DNA of 47,304 bases from DATBIS01 sp036556805 (GTDB lineage: Bacteria > Actinomycetota > UBA4738 > HRBIN12): assembly GCA_036556805.1 (NCBI GenBank), contig DATBIS010000039.1:1-47304 (forward strand), in the 5' to 3' direction. A program made the translations under genes and the position numbers. Within the stretch, counting starts at the first letter, position 1. Each line of letters opens with the position of its first letter. The notes under the pieces were generated by a model. The model searched no databases and was not told where the DNA came from. It saw only the letters and a list, made by a program, of their open reading frames with translations. Positions 7,559 to 15,282 of this stretch are shown piece by piece.

Positions 7559-8506
7559 TCACCACACTCTCGTCCGCCGGATCCGAGCGAGATCCCAGCG
7601 GTAGCGAAGCGCGAAGCGGAGCCGCGCGACGGTGACCGCCGGCGGCAGCGCCGCCCGTGGGCGGCGCGGCGACGCCGCGCCGTAGCCGAGCCGTCCCAGC
7701 TCCCGGCCCGCGATCGCCTCGATGGTGCGCACCTGCTCGTCGGAGAGGCGCTGCTCCCATGCGCGCACGCGCTCGTCGGTCACGCGCTCGGTTGCCCTGG
7801 CCTTCCACGACTCCCGTGGGAGCACGATGTCGCCGGCCTTCGGCGCGGCTCGCCCTTCATCCGCGACGTCGATGAGCGCGGCGATGCGCCCGCGCGCGAC
7901 GCCGGGGTCGGCCACCACGTCCTCGTAGCGCAGCAGAAGGAAGCGTTCCCGACCCAAGGCGTCGCGTGCCTTCGCGAGCTCCCGCTGATCCAGGAGCCAG
8001 CGCTGCGCGACCACCGCATACCCCTCGGGGCGCTTGGGGCCCCACGGCAGCTCGAGCGTCGACGACACCACGGCCCGCGGATCGCGTACGACGGCGATCA
8101 CGCGGAGCCCGGGCATCGCGCGCGTGAGCGGGCGCACCCACGGGAGGTGCGTGGGGGTCTTCTCGCCGTAGGTGTCCGCCTCCCCCGCGAGCTCCCGCAC
8201 GACGGCGTCGAACAGGGCGAGCGGTCCGTCGGCGCGATCGTCGAGCCGGTCGGCGACGCGTTCGGGGGCGAGCGCCGCCTCGCGAAGGTTCTTCATCGAC
8301 GCGTACTCGCCAACGGCCTCTCGAAGCTCGTTCCCTTGCAGGGGGAACCGCCAACGGAAGCGTTCGGGGTAGAACTGCGCGAAGAAGTGCGTCTCGATGG
8401 GAACGCGCACGCCGGGGAGCTCGCACGCGAGCCGCTGGACGAGGGTCGTGCCCGAGCGGGGCGTCCCCACGATGAGGAAGGACGGGGCCTGAACCCCGCG
8501 GCTCAC
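7559..8506 (-). CDS. PAPS-dependent sulfotransferase
   Basis: 315 residues. TPRSGTTLVQRL (15-26) is the 5'-phosphosulfate-binding loop and VVRDPRAVVSS is the 3'-phosphate-binding motif of the sulfotransferase family. YGEKTPTH before it is also typical. It should transfer sulfate from PAPS to a glycan or lipid hydroxyl in the cytoplasm. Its start overlaps the stop of the GT2 glycosyltransferase by 4 nt, and CysC (PAPS synthesis) is two genes upstream in the same direction, so donor supply and use are co-encoded. The C-terminal tail is basic (RFALRYRWDLARIRRTR). The acceptor is unknown; the GT2 neighbour suggests a glycan. Confidence 0.88.
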   Translation of the reverse strand: MSRGVQAPSFLIVGTPRSGTTLVQRLACELPGVRVPIETHFFAQFYPERFRWRFPLQGNELREAVGEYASMKNLREAALAPERVADRLDDRADGPLALFDAVVRELAGEADTYGEKTPTHLPWVRPLTRAMPGLRVIAVVRDPRAVVSSTLELPWGPKRPEGYAVVAQRWLLDQRELAKARDALGRERFLLLRYEDVVADPGVARGRIAALIDVADEGRAAPKAGDIVLPRESWKARATERVTDERVRAWEQRLSDEQVRTIEAIAGRELGRLGYGAASPRRPRAALPPAVTVARLRFALRYRWDLARIRRTRVW

Positions 8507-9462
8507 GAGCCGGCCTCACGGCCGCGGCGTCGCACACGGCGGGCGAGGCGAAATCCCCACGGGCCGGACAGGCACACGAGCAGCCGGCCGTACGAGCTCG
8601 CGCGACGCGGGTCGCGGCCGATCGCACGGGCCGCCGCCGCGACCGCGGACCCCCATCGGCCGGCCTCGAGGTCGTACAGCGACATCGAGCTCAGGAGCGT
8701 CGCGTGCTTCTTCGGATACGTGGCGATCAGCGCGCCGTGCTTCTCCAGCGTCATGCGGATGCCGTCGGCAAGCGCGCCCGGGTTCGCGAGCAGCTTCGGA
8801 CCGCGGTGCTCCGTCTTGCGATACGTCTCACGCGCGAGGCCCTGGATCGAACAGATCGCGTTCACGCGCAGGAACAGATCCTTGTCCTCCGTGGCGCGCA
8901 CGCGCTCGTCGAAACCGCCGACCGACCGGATGACGTCGACCGGCGCCACGAGCGTCCGCTCCGACCGGAACCGACCCTCGCCGCTCCCGTCCAGGAACCA
9001 GTGGGAGCCACGCGGCAGCGTCGGCGGGCACCGGGAGTCGATCGGCTCGCCGTGCTCGTCGACCACGCGGATGCACGAGAGCACCGCGACGGGCGTCGGC
9101 AGCTCGGACGAGGCGACGGCGTCCAACGAGGCCTCGAGCATGTCGGGAAGCAGCTCGTCGTCGTCGTCGAGAAACACGATCCAGCGACCGCGCGCCTCCG
9201 CGAGACCGGCGTTGCGCGCGACGCACGGTCCCCCCGAGGACTCGCGCCGGATCACGCGCACGCGCGGGTCGAGAGGCTCGATAGCGAACGGGACCGGCGA
9301 GCCGTCGTCGACGACGATGACCTCCACGGGCTGTGCGGTCTGCGCGATCGCGCTCTCGACCGCACGCGTTGCGAACGCCACGCGATCGTGGGTGGGAATC
9401 ACGACCGTCGCGAGCGGGCTCGGTTCGGGCGGTGACGCCTCGAGCGCCTCGTGCTCCGACAC
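8503..9462 (-). CDS. Glycosyltransferase family 2
   Basis: 319 residues. The GT-A fold is shown by VVIPTHDR (20-27), VVDDGS (49-54), GGPCVARNAGL and FLDDDDE (the metal-binding DxD region). A later ATEDKDLFLR matches the ED catalytic-base region. It would add a sugar from a nucleotide donor during cytoplasmic assembly of a glycan. No membrane segment is evident; the C-terminus is Arg-rich (RLARRVRRRGR), which could bind the membrane. It overlaps the downstream sulfotransferase by 4 nt and lies 41 bases after cysC. Donor and acceptor cannot be read from the sequence. Confidence 0.87.
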   Translation of the reverse strand: MSEHEALEASPPEPSPLATVVIPTHDRVAFATRAVESAIAQTAQPVEVIVVDDGSPVPFAIEPLDPRVRVIRRESSGGPCVARNAGLAEARGRWIVFLDDDDELLPDMLEASLDAVASSELPTPVAVLSCIRVVDEHGEPIDSRCPPTLPRGSHWFLDGSGEGRFRSERTLVAPVDVIRSVGGFDERVRATEDKDLFLRVNAICSIQGLARETYRKTEHRGPKLLANPGALADGIRMTLEKHGALIATYPKKHATLLSSMSLYDLEAGRWGSAVAAAARAIGRDPRRASSYGRLLVCLSGPWGFRLARRVRRRGREAGS

Positions 9463-9503
9463 CTGCGGAACCTCCGTTCGCGTCCCGAGGCCGCGGGAGG
9501 CGG

Positions 9504-10133
9504 CTACCTTCCCTCCGCCACGTGGCCGGACTCGGTGACCCGAAGGTCGGTCATCCCGGAGTGGACCTTGGGGCCCTCCACGACCGGCGTGGCGTCCTCG
9601 ATGTAGCCGATGCGCTGCAGTGTGTCCAGCACGTGGCGCAGCGACTCCTCGGGCGATTCATCCATCGTGTCGACGACGAGCTCGGGCGAGAGCGGCTCCT
9701 CGTACGGGTCGTCGACGCCGGTGAACCCGGTGATCTCCCCCGCGAGCGCCTTCTTGTACAGCCCCTTCGGGTCGCGGTGCTCGGCGATCTCCTCGACGGT
9801 CGCGTGCACGAACACCTCGACGAAACGGCCGATCTGTGAGCGCACCGCGTCGCGCGCCTCCCGGTACGGCGAGATCGGACAGCAGATCGTCGCGACCCCG
9901 TTGCGCGTGAGCAGGTCGGCCACGAAGCCGATCCGCAGGATGTTCGTGTCGCGGTCCTCCTTCGAGAACCCGAGGCCCTTCGAGAGGTTTTGCCGCACGA
10001 CGTCGCCGTCGAGGATCTCGGTCTTGAGCCCGCGCGAGCGGAGCTCGTGGTACAGCATCTCGGCGATCGTCGACTTCCCCGACCCCGAAAGGCCGGTGAA
10101 CCAGACGGTGAACCCGTGTTCGCCCTGCGTCAC
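9504..10133 (-). CDS. cysC: Adenylyl-sulfate (APS) kinase
   Basis: 209 residues. GLSGSGKSTIAEML (14-27) is the Walker A loop. LDGDVVRQNL, GFSKEDRDTNILRIG and ISPYREARDAVR are characteristic APS kinase motifs. It phosphorylates APS to PAPS, the sulfate donor for sulfotransferases. About 30 residues extend past the kinase core. Its ATG overlaps the stop of the AlkP phosphodiesterase by 4 nt. The ATP sulfurylase (CysDN or Sat) is not in the window, so APS must come from elsewhere. Location with a sulfotransferase and a GT2 suggests it serves glycan sulfation and not mainly cysteine synthesis; this is inference. Confidence 0.95.
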   Translation of the reverse strand: MTQGEHGFTVWFTGLSGSGKSTIAEMLYHELRSRGLKTEILDGDVVRQNLSKGLGFSKEDRDTNILRIGFVADLLTRNGVATICCPISPYREARDAVRSQIGRFVEVFVHATVEEIAEHRDPKGLYKKALAGEITGFTGVDDPYEEPLSPELVVDTMDESPEESLRHVLDTLQRIGYIEDATPVVEGPKVHSGMTDLRVTESGHVAEGR

Positions 10134-11527
10134 AGGAAGCTCCTTCCGACGGCCCCCTCAGGCGCGTCGAGTCCGTACAGCTTGAGGATCGTGGGGCCGA
10201 CGTCGACGAGCGTGAGCCCGTCCACGCGGCCGGTGGGCTGGCCCTCGAGCCCGGTCATCGCGAAGATCCCGTCGCGATCGTGGTTCGCCCCGTCGGGACC
10301 CGTGTCGTTCTCGTAGGTGTAGAGGCTCGGGTTCCCGACCGACCCGACCGATCGCCACTCGAGGTCGCCGAAATACACGATGAGGTCGGGAGCCACCCCG
10401 TTCACCTCCGTATACACGTCCTGCGGCTTCAGCACCTTCGTGCCGAGACGCTCCCCGTCGGGGCCGGGCGCGGCCTCGAGTCGCTCCACGAGCTCGTCGC
10501 GCACCGCCTCGTACTCCGTCGGGTCGACGACGCCCTGCGGCTCTCGCCCACGCACGTTGAGGAAACAGCGCCCGTAGTACCCGCCGTCGCCCCAGGCCAC
10601 GGTGCGGGACCAGTCGATCGGTGCCTCGGCGATCGGCACCGGCCCTTCGAGGCTCTCGGTCATCTGCAGGTAGCCCTCGCTCATCAGCCAATCGTTGAAG
10701 CAGAGCCCTCCCATCATGGGGCGGGCGCCGTGGTCGCTCATCACCATCGTGACGGCGTCGTCGGGGATGAGCTCGAGCAACGACCCCACCTCACGATCGA
10801 GGAACCGGTAGTAGTCCTGGAACGCGGTCTCGTACTTGTTCCCCGGCTCGTAGAGCGGGTGGCGCGGGTCGTAGTACTGCCAGAACACGTGATGAAGCCG
10901 GTCGGGCGCGATCTCGCACAGCATGAAGAAGTCCCATGGCTTGTTGCGGATGAGCCGCCGGGCGACCTGGAATCGACGTTCGGTCATCCTGAACACCTGG
11001 TCGAGCGCGAAGTCCATGCCCTGTTGGCGGAAGTTTGGGATGTCGAAGATGTAGTCGGTGCCCTCGCCGAGCTCCTCGAGGATCTCCGTCTCCAGCGGTT
11101 GGGGGTACGCGAAGGACTTCGCGGACGGCGGCGTGAGGAAGCAACCGACGCGCCAGCCCGGAAACTCCTTCGGCGGGGGAAAGCTCGGCGGCACGCCGAT
11201 GAGCAAGGAGCGGAGGTCGCGTTCGCCCAGCCGGTCCCACACCGCGGGCTGCTTGACGGCATCGGACGTCGCGATCGTGAGGCCGTCGTAGGTCGTGTCC
11301 TTGCGGTTGCGGAACCCGTAGATGCCGAGCTGGCCCGGCGTCCGGCCCGTCATCGCGCACGCCCATGCGGGCACCGTGATCGGGGGGGTGATGCTCGCGA
11401 GGTTGCCGTACATGCCGCCCTCGAACAGCTTGCGAAGGTTGGGAATCTCGTCGGCGAGATCGTCGAACAGCATCTGGGGGGTCGCGCAGTCCAGCCCGAT
11501 CACCGCGACCCGAGGGCCTTGTTGCAT
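10130..11527 (-). CDS. Alkaline-phosphatase-superfamily phosphodiesterase (type I PDE/nucleotide pyrophosphatase-like)
   Basis: 465 residues. VIGLDCATPQM (9-19) gives the first metal ligand, ITVPAWACAMTGRTP contains a Thr in the nucleophile position, and VVMSDHGARPM gives the Asp-His metal site. These fit nucleotide pyrophosphatase/phosphodiesterase-type members of the AlkP superfamily. The ATG at 11527 was chosen because GGAAGG precedes it and the first beta strand starts directly after. It has no signal peptide, so it is probably cytoplasmic. It is coupled to cysC (ATGA overlap), so it may act on a nucleotide of sulfate metabolism such as PAPS, APS or PAP, or on a nucleotide sugar; this is a guess from context. 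Confidence 0.8.
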   Translation of the reverse strand: MQQGPRVAVIGLDCATPQMLFDDLADEIPNLRKLFEGGMYGNLASITPPITVPAWACAMTGRTPGQLGIYGFRNRKDTTYDGLTIATSDAVKQPAVWDRLGERDLRSLLIGVPPSFPPPKEFPGWRVGCFLTPPSAKSFAYPQPLETEILEELGEGTDYIFDIPNFRQQGMDFALDQVFRMTERRFQVARRLIRNKPWDFFMLCEIAPDRLHHVFWQYYDPRHPLYEPGNKYETAFQDYYRFLDREVGSLLELIPDDAVTMVMSDHGARPMMGGLCFNDWLMSEGYLQMTESLEGPVPIAEAPIDWSRTVAWGDGGYYGRCFLNVRGREPQGVVDPTEYEAVRDELVERLEAAPGPDGERLGTKVLKPQDVYTEVNGVAPDLIVYFGDLEWRSVGSVGNPSLYTYENDTGPDGANHDRDGIFAMTGLEGQPTGRVDGLTLVDVGPTILKLYGLDAPEGAVGRSFL

Positions 11528-11646
11528 GGACGTCCTTCCGAGGTTCGAGGGTTGCGTCACCCGGGCGCGCCGAAGCGCGTCGGGCACCGCGGTCCGCGTA
11601 TCCTATCAAGCCCTTTGGGCCTCCGACCTGGGAGGATGCGGCTGGC

Positions 11647-12045
11647 ATGAAGCTGTTGCGGCGCGTTCTCTATTACCAGGCGACGCTCTGGACCGCGTGC
11701 GGCCTCGTGATCGCGGTCGCACCCCGATGGGTCCTGCAGACCGTCTTCGACCAGGTCCCGTCGCCGGACGACGCGTTCGCGCGTGTATGCGGGGCCATGT
11801 CGGCGGGGCTCGCGCTGATGATGGTGCTCGTGGCACAGAGGATCGACGACCTCTGGTGGTGGTCGTGGGCGTTCGCGCTCACGGACGCGGCGATCGTCAC
11901 GATCACAGCGCTGCACGCGACGCTCGGCCTGCCGGATGGCTCCGGAGCGCTCCTCTGGTGGCTCTTTGCCGGCGTGCACGCCGTGTTCGCGGCCGCGCTG
12001 CTCGCCGGAATCGGGATCGCGGCGCAGGAGAAGCCGTTCGCGTGA
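11647..12045 (+). CDS. Small four-helix membrane protein of unknown function
   Basis: 132 residues with four likely membrane helices (about 8-27, 47-66, 69-92 and 101-126). The third is rich in Trp (WWWSWAF). No catalytic motif or named domain was recognised. GGGAGG upstream (11629-11634) is a fair ribosome-binding site for the ATG at 11647. It is divergent from the phosphodiesterase and convergent with the amino-acid dehydrogenase (3 bases between the stops), so it is likely a single-gene transcript. Confidence 0.7.
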   Translation: MKLLRRVLYYQATLWTACGLVIAVAPRWVLQTVFDQVPSPDDAFARVCGAMSAGLALMMVLVAQRIDDLWWWSWAFALTDAAIVTITALHATLGLPDGSGALLWWLFAGVHAVFAAALLAGIGIAAQEKPFA

Positions 12046-12048
12046 CGT

Positions 12049-13098
12049 TCAGCCGGCCGCGTCGAGGCGCGACCGCGCCATGCGCCGAGCAGCGGCGTCG
12101 GTCGTGACGCCGTCGCGGTCCGCGGCGTCGAAGACCTCGTCGAGCGTGTCGCCGATCGACTCCAGGCGGGAGGCCATCTTCCCCTCGTCCCACCCGAGCG
12201 TCTCGTAGCCGGCGAGGTGGATCACGCCGCCGGCGTTGATGACGAAGTCCGGCGCGTACAGGATGCCCGCGTCGCGCACGAGCTCGTCGGCGCCCTCCGC
12301 GGCGAGCTGGTTGTTCGCCGCGCCTGCGACGACCGAACAGCGGAGCTTCGGAATCGTTTCGGCGGAAAGGATCCCGCCGGTCGCGCACGGCGCGAAGATC
12401 TCGCACTCCGTACCGACCACGTCGACCGGCGCAACGAGCGTCCCACCGAGACGTTCGGCGAGCGCCGACACCCGTTCGGCGTTCGGGTCGGCGAGGATCA
12501 CGGATGCTCCCGCCTCGTGCAGGTGCTCGGCGAGCGGAAACCCTACGGCGCCGACGCCCTGCACCAGGGCGCGCTTGCCCGCGAGATCCGACGAACCGAA
12601 GCGGCGACGCGCGGTGGCGACGATCCCGTGGAACACGCCCCTCGCGGTGCTGGGGGCGGGATCACCAGAACCTCCGCGCTCCGGTGATCGACCGAGGACG
12701 TGCGCCGTGCGCTCGCCGACGAGATCCATGTCGGCCTGGCCGGTGTTCATGTCCGCGGCCGTGACGTACGTGCCGCCCATCGCGTTCACGAGGTCTGCGT
12801 AGCGCGAGAACAGCGCCGCGCGATCGGCTCCGCGCGGGATATCGGGGACCGCGAGCACAGCCTTGCCGCCACCGAACGGGAGGTCGGCGGCGGCCTGCTT
12901 GAGCGTCATGGCGCCGGCGAGCCGCAGCCCGTCGGCGAGAGCGTCGTGCGGCGTCGCGTATCGCTGAAGCCGCACCCCGCCCATGCCCGGACCGAGCACG
13001 GTGGAGTGCACGCACACGAACATCCACGCGTTCGAGGCCGCATCGAACCGGAGCGCAACCTCCTCGCCGTCCCATGCGTGCAGCAGCTCCTCGAACAT
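12049..13098 (-). CDS. Leucine/valine dehydrogenase (Glu/Leu/Phe/Val dehydrogenase family)
   Basis: 349 residues. LGPGMGGVRL (35-44), the Lys residues at 67 (MTLKQ) and 79 (FGGGKAVL), and the NAD-binding glycine motif VQGVGAVG are the family signatures. The enzyme oxidatively deaminates branched-chain amino acids to 2-oxo acids with NAD. The ATG at 13098 gives the N-terminus seen in leucine dehydrogenases (MFEELL...); a GTG 21 bases upstream would add seven residues. The gene is transcribed alone, away from the G8 protein. No clear link to the glycan genes is visible. Confidence 0.88.
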   Translation of the reverse strand: MFEELLHAWDGEEVALRFDAASNAWMFVCVHSTVLGPGMGGVRLQRYATPHDALADGLRLAGAMTLKQAAADLPFGGGKAVLAVPDIPRGADRAALFSRYADLVNAMGGTYVTAADMNTGQADMDLVGERTAHVLGRSPERGGSGDPAPSTARGVFHGIVATARRRFGSSDLAGKRALVQGVGAVGFPLAEHLHEAGASVILADPNAERVSALAERLGGTLVAPVDVVGTECEIFAPCATGGILSAETIPKLRCSVVAGAANNQLAAEGADELVRDAGILYAPDFVINAGGVIHLAGYETLGWDEGKMASRLESIGDTLDEVFDAADRDGVTTDAAARRMARSRLDAAG

Positions 13099-13306
13099 CG
13101 AGCGAGAGTGTACGGGCACCGTTCACCGAGGGTCCTTCCCCAAATCCGGTTCCTCGGGTAGCATGAGCGGCTTCGTCGGCGTGATCGCGCCGACCGACGA
13201 GGGAATCCCCCGAGCGGCCGTTGAACAGGCCGATCCCGCATGCCGAGAGGCGGAGCGGGTCGGACCACGGGGTTGCGGGCGCGGGGGGACCGATCCCGAG
13301 GGGGGG
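13099..13306 (+). promoter_or_regulatory. Structured 5' leader / divergent promoter region
   Basis: The 208 bases between the dehydrogenase and the G8 gene fold into several clean helices on the plus strand. CTCGGG (13153-13158) can pair with CCCGAG (13209-13214), enclosing a hairpin GTCGGCG/CGCCGAC (13175-13181 with 13188-13194). Next come CGGCC/GGCCG (13215-13219 with 13228-13232), then CCCGC/GCGGG (13235-13239 with 13255-13259) capped by GCC-GAGA-GGC, a GNRA tetraloop. This could be a structured leader RNA; I could not match it to a known riboswitch class. GAGGGGGG just before the ATG at 13307 is the ribosome-binding site. Confidence 0.35.
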
Positions 13307-15214
13307 ATGCCCGTGACGGAGCGACCGGCGGCGACGACGGACAGGCGAGGGTTCCTGAGACTCGCGGGGCTCGCGGGGGCGACGATCTCCGGCGCGGGCC
13401 TCGTGGGCGTCCGACCCGATCGCGCGAAGGCGGACGCGAACTTCGTGTGCGATCTCAACGCGCTGCCGGCACTGCAGGCCGTCGGCGCGCCGCGACTCTG
13501 GAGCGATCCCGGGACATGGGGCGGGGTGATGCCCGGCCCCAATGACGCCGTCGAGATCGCGAGCAACGTCATCCTCGACACGGACACCGAGATCGCGGGC
13601 CTCAGCGTGAACGAGGGGGCGAGCCTTACGTTCGCGTCGAACAAGAACGTCTCGATGAAGTCGTCGGCGAACGTGGTCGTGAACGGCACGTTCAAGATGC
13701 ATCCGGCGAACGCGCACCTGCACCATACGCTCACGTTCACGAACGTGGACGAAAGCATCTTCGTCGGCGGCGGCATGGATCCTCTCGACACCGACGTGGG
13801 CCTCTGGGTCGTCGGCAACGGCAAGCTCGACCTTCGCGGCGAACCGAAGCTCGCGTGGGGACGGCTCGCCGGCGGGGCGAACAAGCACGACAAGTCCATC
13901 AAGCTCGACCGCGCGCCGCACGGGTGGCGCAAGGGTGACGAGCTCGCGATCACCCCGAGCCTCAAGCCCACCGAACAGCTCTTCGACCGCGCTTACGACA
14001 TCGTGAAGATCAAGTCGATCAACGGTCGCACGGTGCATCTCACCAAGGGGCTCGACTACAACCACCCGGTGATGAAGCTCCCGTCCAAGAAGAACCTGGG
14101 CACGGAGGTCCTGAACCTGTCGCGCAACGTCAAGATCCAGGGAACCGCCTCCGGGCGGAGCCACGTCTTCGTGCACTCGAACAAGAAGCCCACGGTGAAG
14201 TACGCCCTGTTCCGTTACCTCGGACCGAGGAAGGACGACCTCGTGATCCTCGGCCGCTGGGGCCTGCACCTGCACATGATGAAGAACAAGAGTCGGGGGA
14301 CGCATGTCATCGGCTCGGTCGTGCGCGACTCGGGGTCGCACGGCTTCGTGGCCCATCACTCGCACGGCGTGACCTTCCAGCGCTGCATCGTGCACGAATC
14401 GATCGAGGACGCGTTCTGGTGGGACCACATCACGCAAGACCTGGCGGACGCATCGAACGACACGACCTACGACCACTGCGTGGCGTCGAAGCTCGAGGGT
14501 GGACCCGTCGACGAGCACAACCTCTGCGGGTTCAAGATGGAGCACGGGCACGGGAACGCCGCGCGGGGATGCATCGGTGTCGGGATCCTGGGCGGCAGCA
14601 ACGGTTCCGGGTTCCACTGGCCCGAGTTCGGGCCCCACGGGATCTGGGACTTCGAGGACTGCATCGGGCACAACAACCTCGACTACGGGGCCTATACCTG
14701 GCAGAACGACGACGGGCACCACATCCACCGGGACTTCCTCAGCTACCGATGCGGGAAGGCGGGGATCGGGCTCGGCGCCTACGGCAACCGCGTGCACCTG
14801 CTGGGGATGACCTCGCTCGAACAGGGCGACGCGGGGGTCCACAACTTCGCGAGGACCTCCACCGCGGACAAGTCACACCTGCTGTACCGCGACCTCGTCA
14901 TCGACGGCAACGGCCTGACCGGCAACGGGATCCGGTTCATCGACAACAACCTCGCGCCCAAGGACCCGGTGCAGTTCTTCGACACGCACTTCCTCGGCGT
15001 GGGAACCCCGATCTACGTCTTCACCACCGACGACGCGATCGAGGTCGACTTCATCCGTCCGGTCGTGGGCGCGCTCGAACGGAACCTCGAGCCCTCGGAC
15101 ATCGACATCGACTTCGCGGCGCCCGGCACGCGAATCCGCGTCCAGCGCAAGAACGACACCGCGTGGAAGATGGACGAGAATGGCGTGGTCACCGACATCG
15201 CGCCATTCGCCTGA
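13307..15214 (+). CDS. Tat-exported G8-domain, right-handed beta-helix protein
   Basis: 635 residues. RRGFLRLAG (13-21) followed by a hydrophobic stretch and AKADA is a twin-arginine signal peptide, so the protein is exported folded. Residues of about 60-180 (WSDPGTWGG..., then repeated short strands LSVNEGASLTF, NVVVNGTFKMH) match the G8 domain known from CEMIP/KIAA1199, TMEM2 and PKHD1. The remainder shows repeated beta-helix rungs rich in His and Asn (about 290-560). CEMIP and TMEM2 take part in hyaluronan breakdown, so a polysaccharide ligand or substrate is plausible but unproved. The ATG at 13307 fits a strong purine-rich ribosome-binding site and a normal Tat n-region. A strong terminator follows. 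Confidence 0.82.
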   Translation: MPVTERPAATTDRRGFLRLAGLAGATISGAGLVGVRPDRAKADANFVCDLNALPALQAVGAPRLWSDPGTWGGVMPGPNDAVEIASNVILDTDTEIAGLSVNEGASLTFASNKNVSMKSSANVVVNGTFKMHPANAHLHHTLTFTNVDESIFVGGGMDPLDTDVGLWVVGNGKLDLRGEPKLAWGRLAGGANKHDKSIKLDRAPHGWRKGDELAITPSLKPTEQLFDRAYDIVKIKSINGRTVHLTKGLDYNHPVMKLPSKKNLGTEVLNLSRNVKIQGTASGRSHVFVHSNKKPTVKYALFRYLGPRKDDLVILGRWGLHLHMMKNKSRGTHVIGSVVRDSGSHGFVAHHSHGVTFQRCIVHESIEDAFWWDHITQDLADASNDTTYDHCVASKLEGGPVDEHNLCGFKMEHGHGNAARGCIGVGILGGSNGSGFHWPEFGPHGIWDFEDCIGHNNLDYGAYTWQNDDGHHIHRDFLSYRCGKAGIGLGAYGNRVHLLGMTSLEQGDAGVHNFARTSTADKSHLLYRDLVIDGNGLTGNGIRFIDNNLAPKDPVQFFDTHFLGVGTPIYVFTTDDAIEVDFIRPVVGALERNLEPSDIDIDFAAPGTRIRVQRKNDTAWKMDENGVVTDIAPFA

Positions 15215-15226
15215 GCCGGAACGCAC

Positions 15227-15259
15227 GAAGGCCCGGCGCGCGAAGCGCGCCGGGCCTTC
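15227..15259. terminator. Bidirectional intrinsic terminator
   Basis: A perfect 15-bp stem (GAAGGCCCGGCGCGC, 15227-15241, with its complement at 15245-15259) and a GAA loop. It lies between the convergent G8 and groEL genes and can stop transcription in both directions; the stem ends give short T runs only. Confidence 0.85.
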
Positions 15260-15282
15260 TTGCATTCCTTCGTGGTCCGGGC

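Noticed and set aside
12662..14842. A 726-codon minus-strand frame across the G8 gene
   Set aside because: It overlaps a gene with clear Tat signal and G8 domain, and its translation is His/Val/Arg-rich without a known domain.
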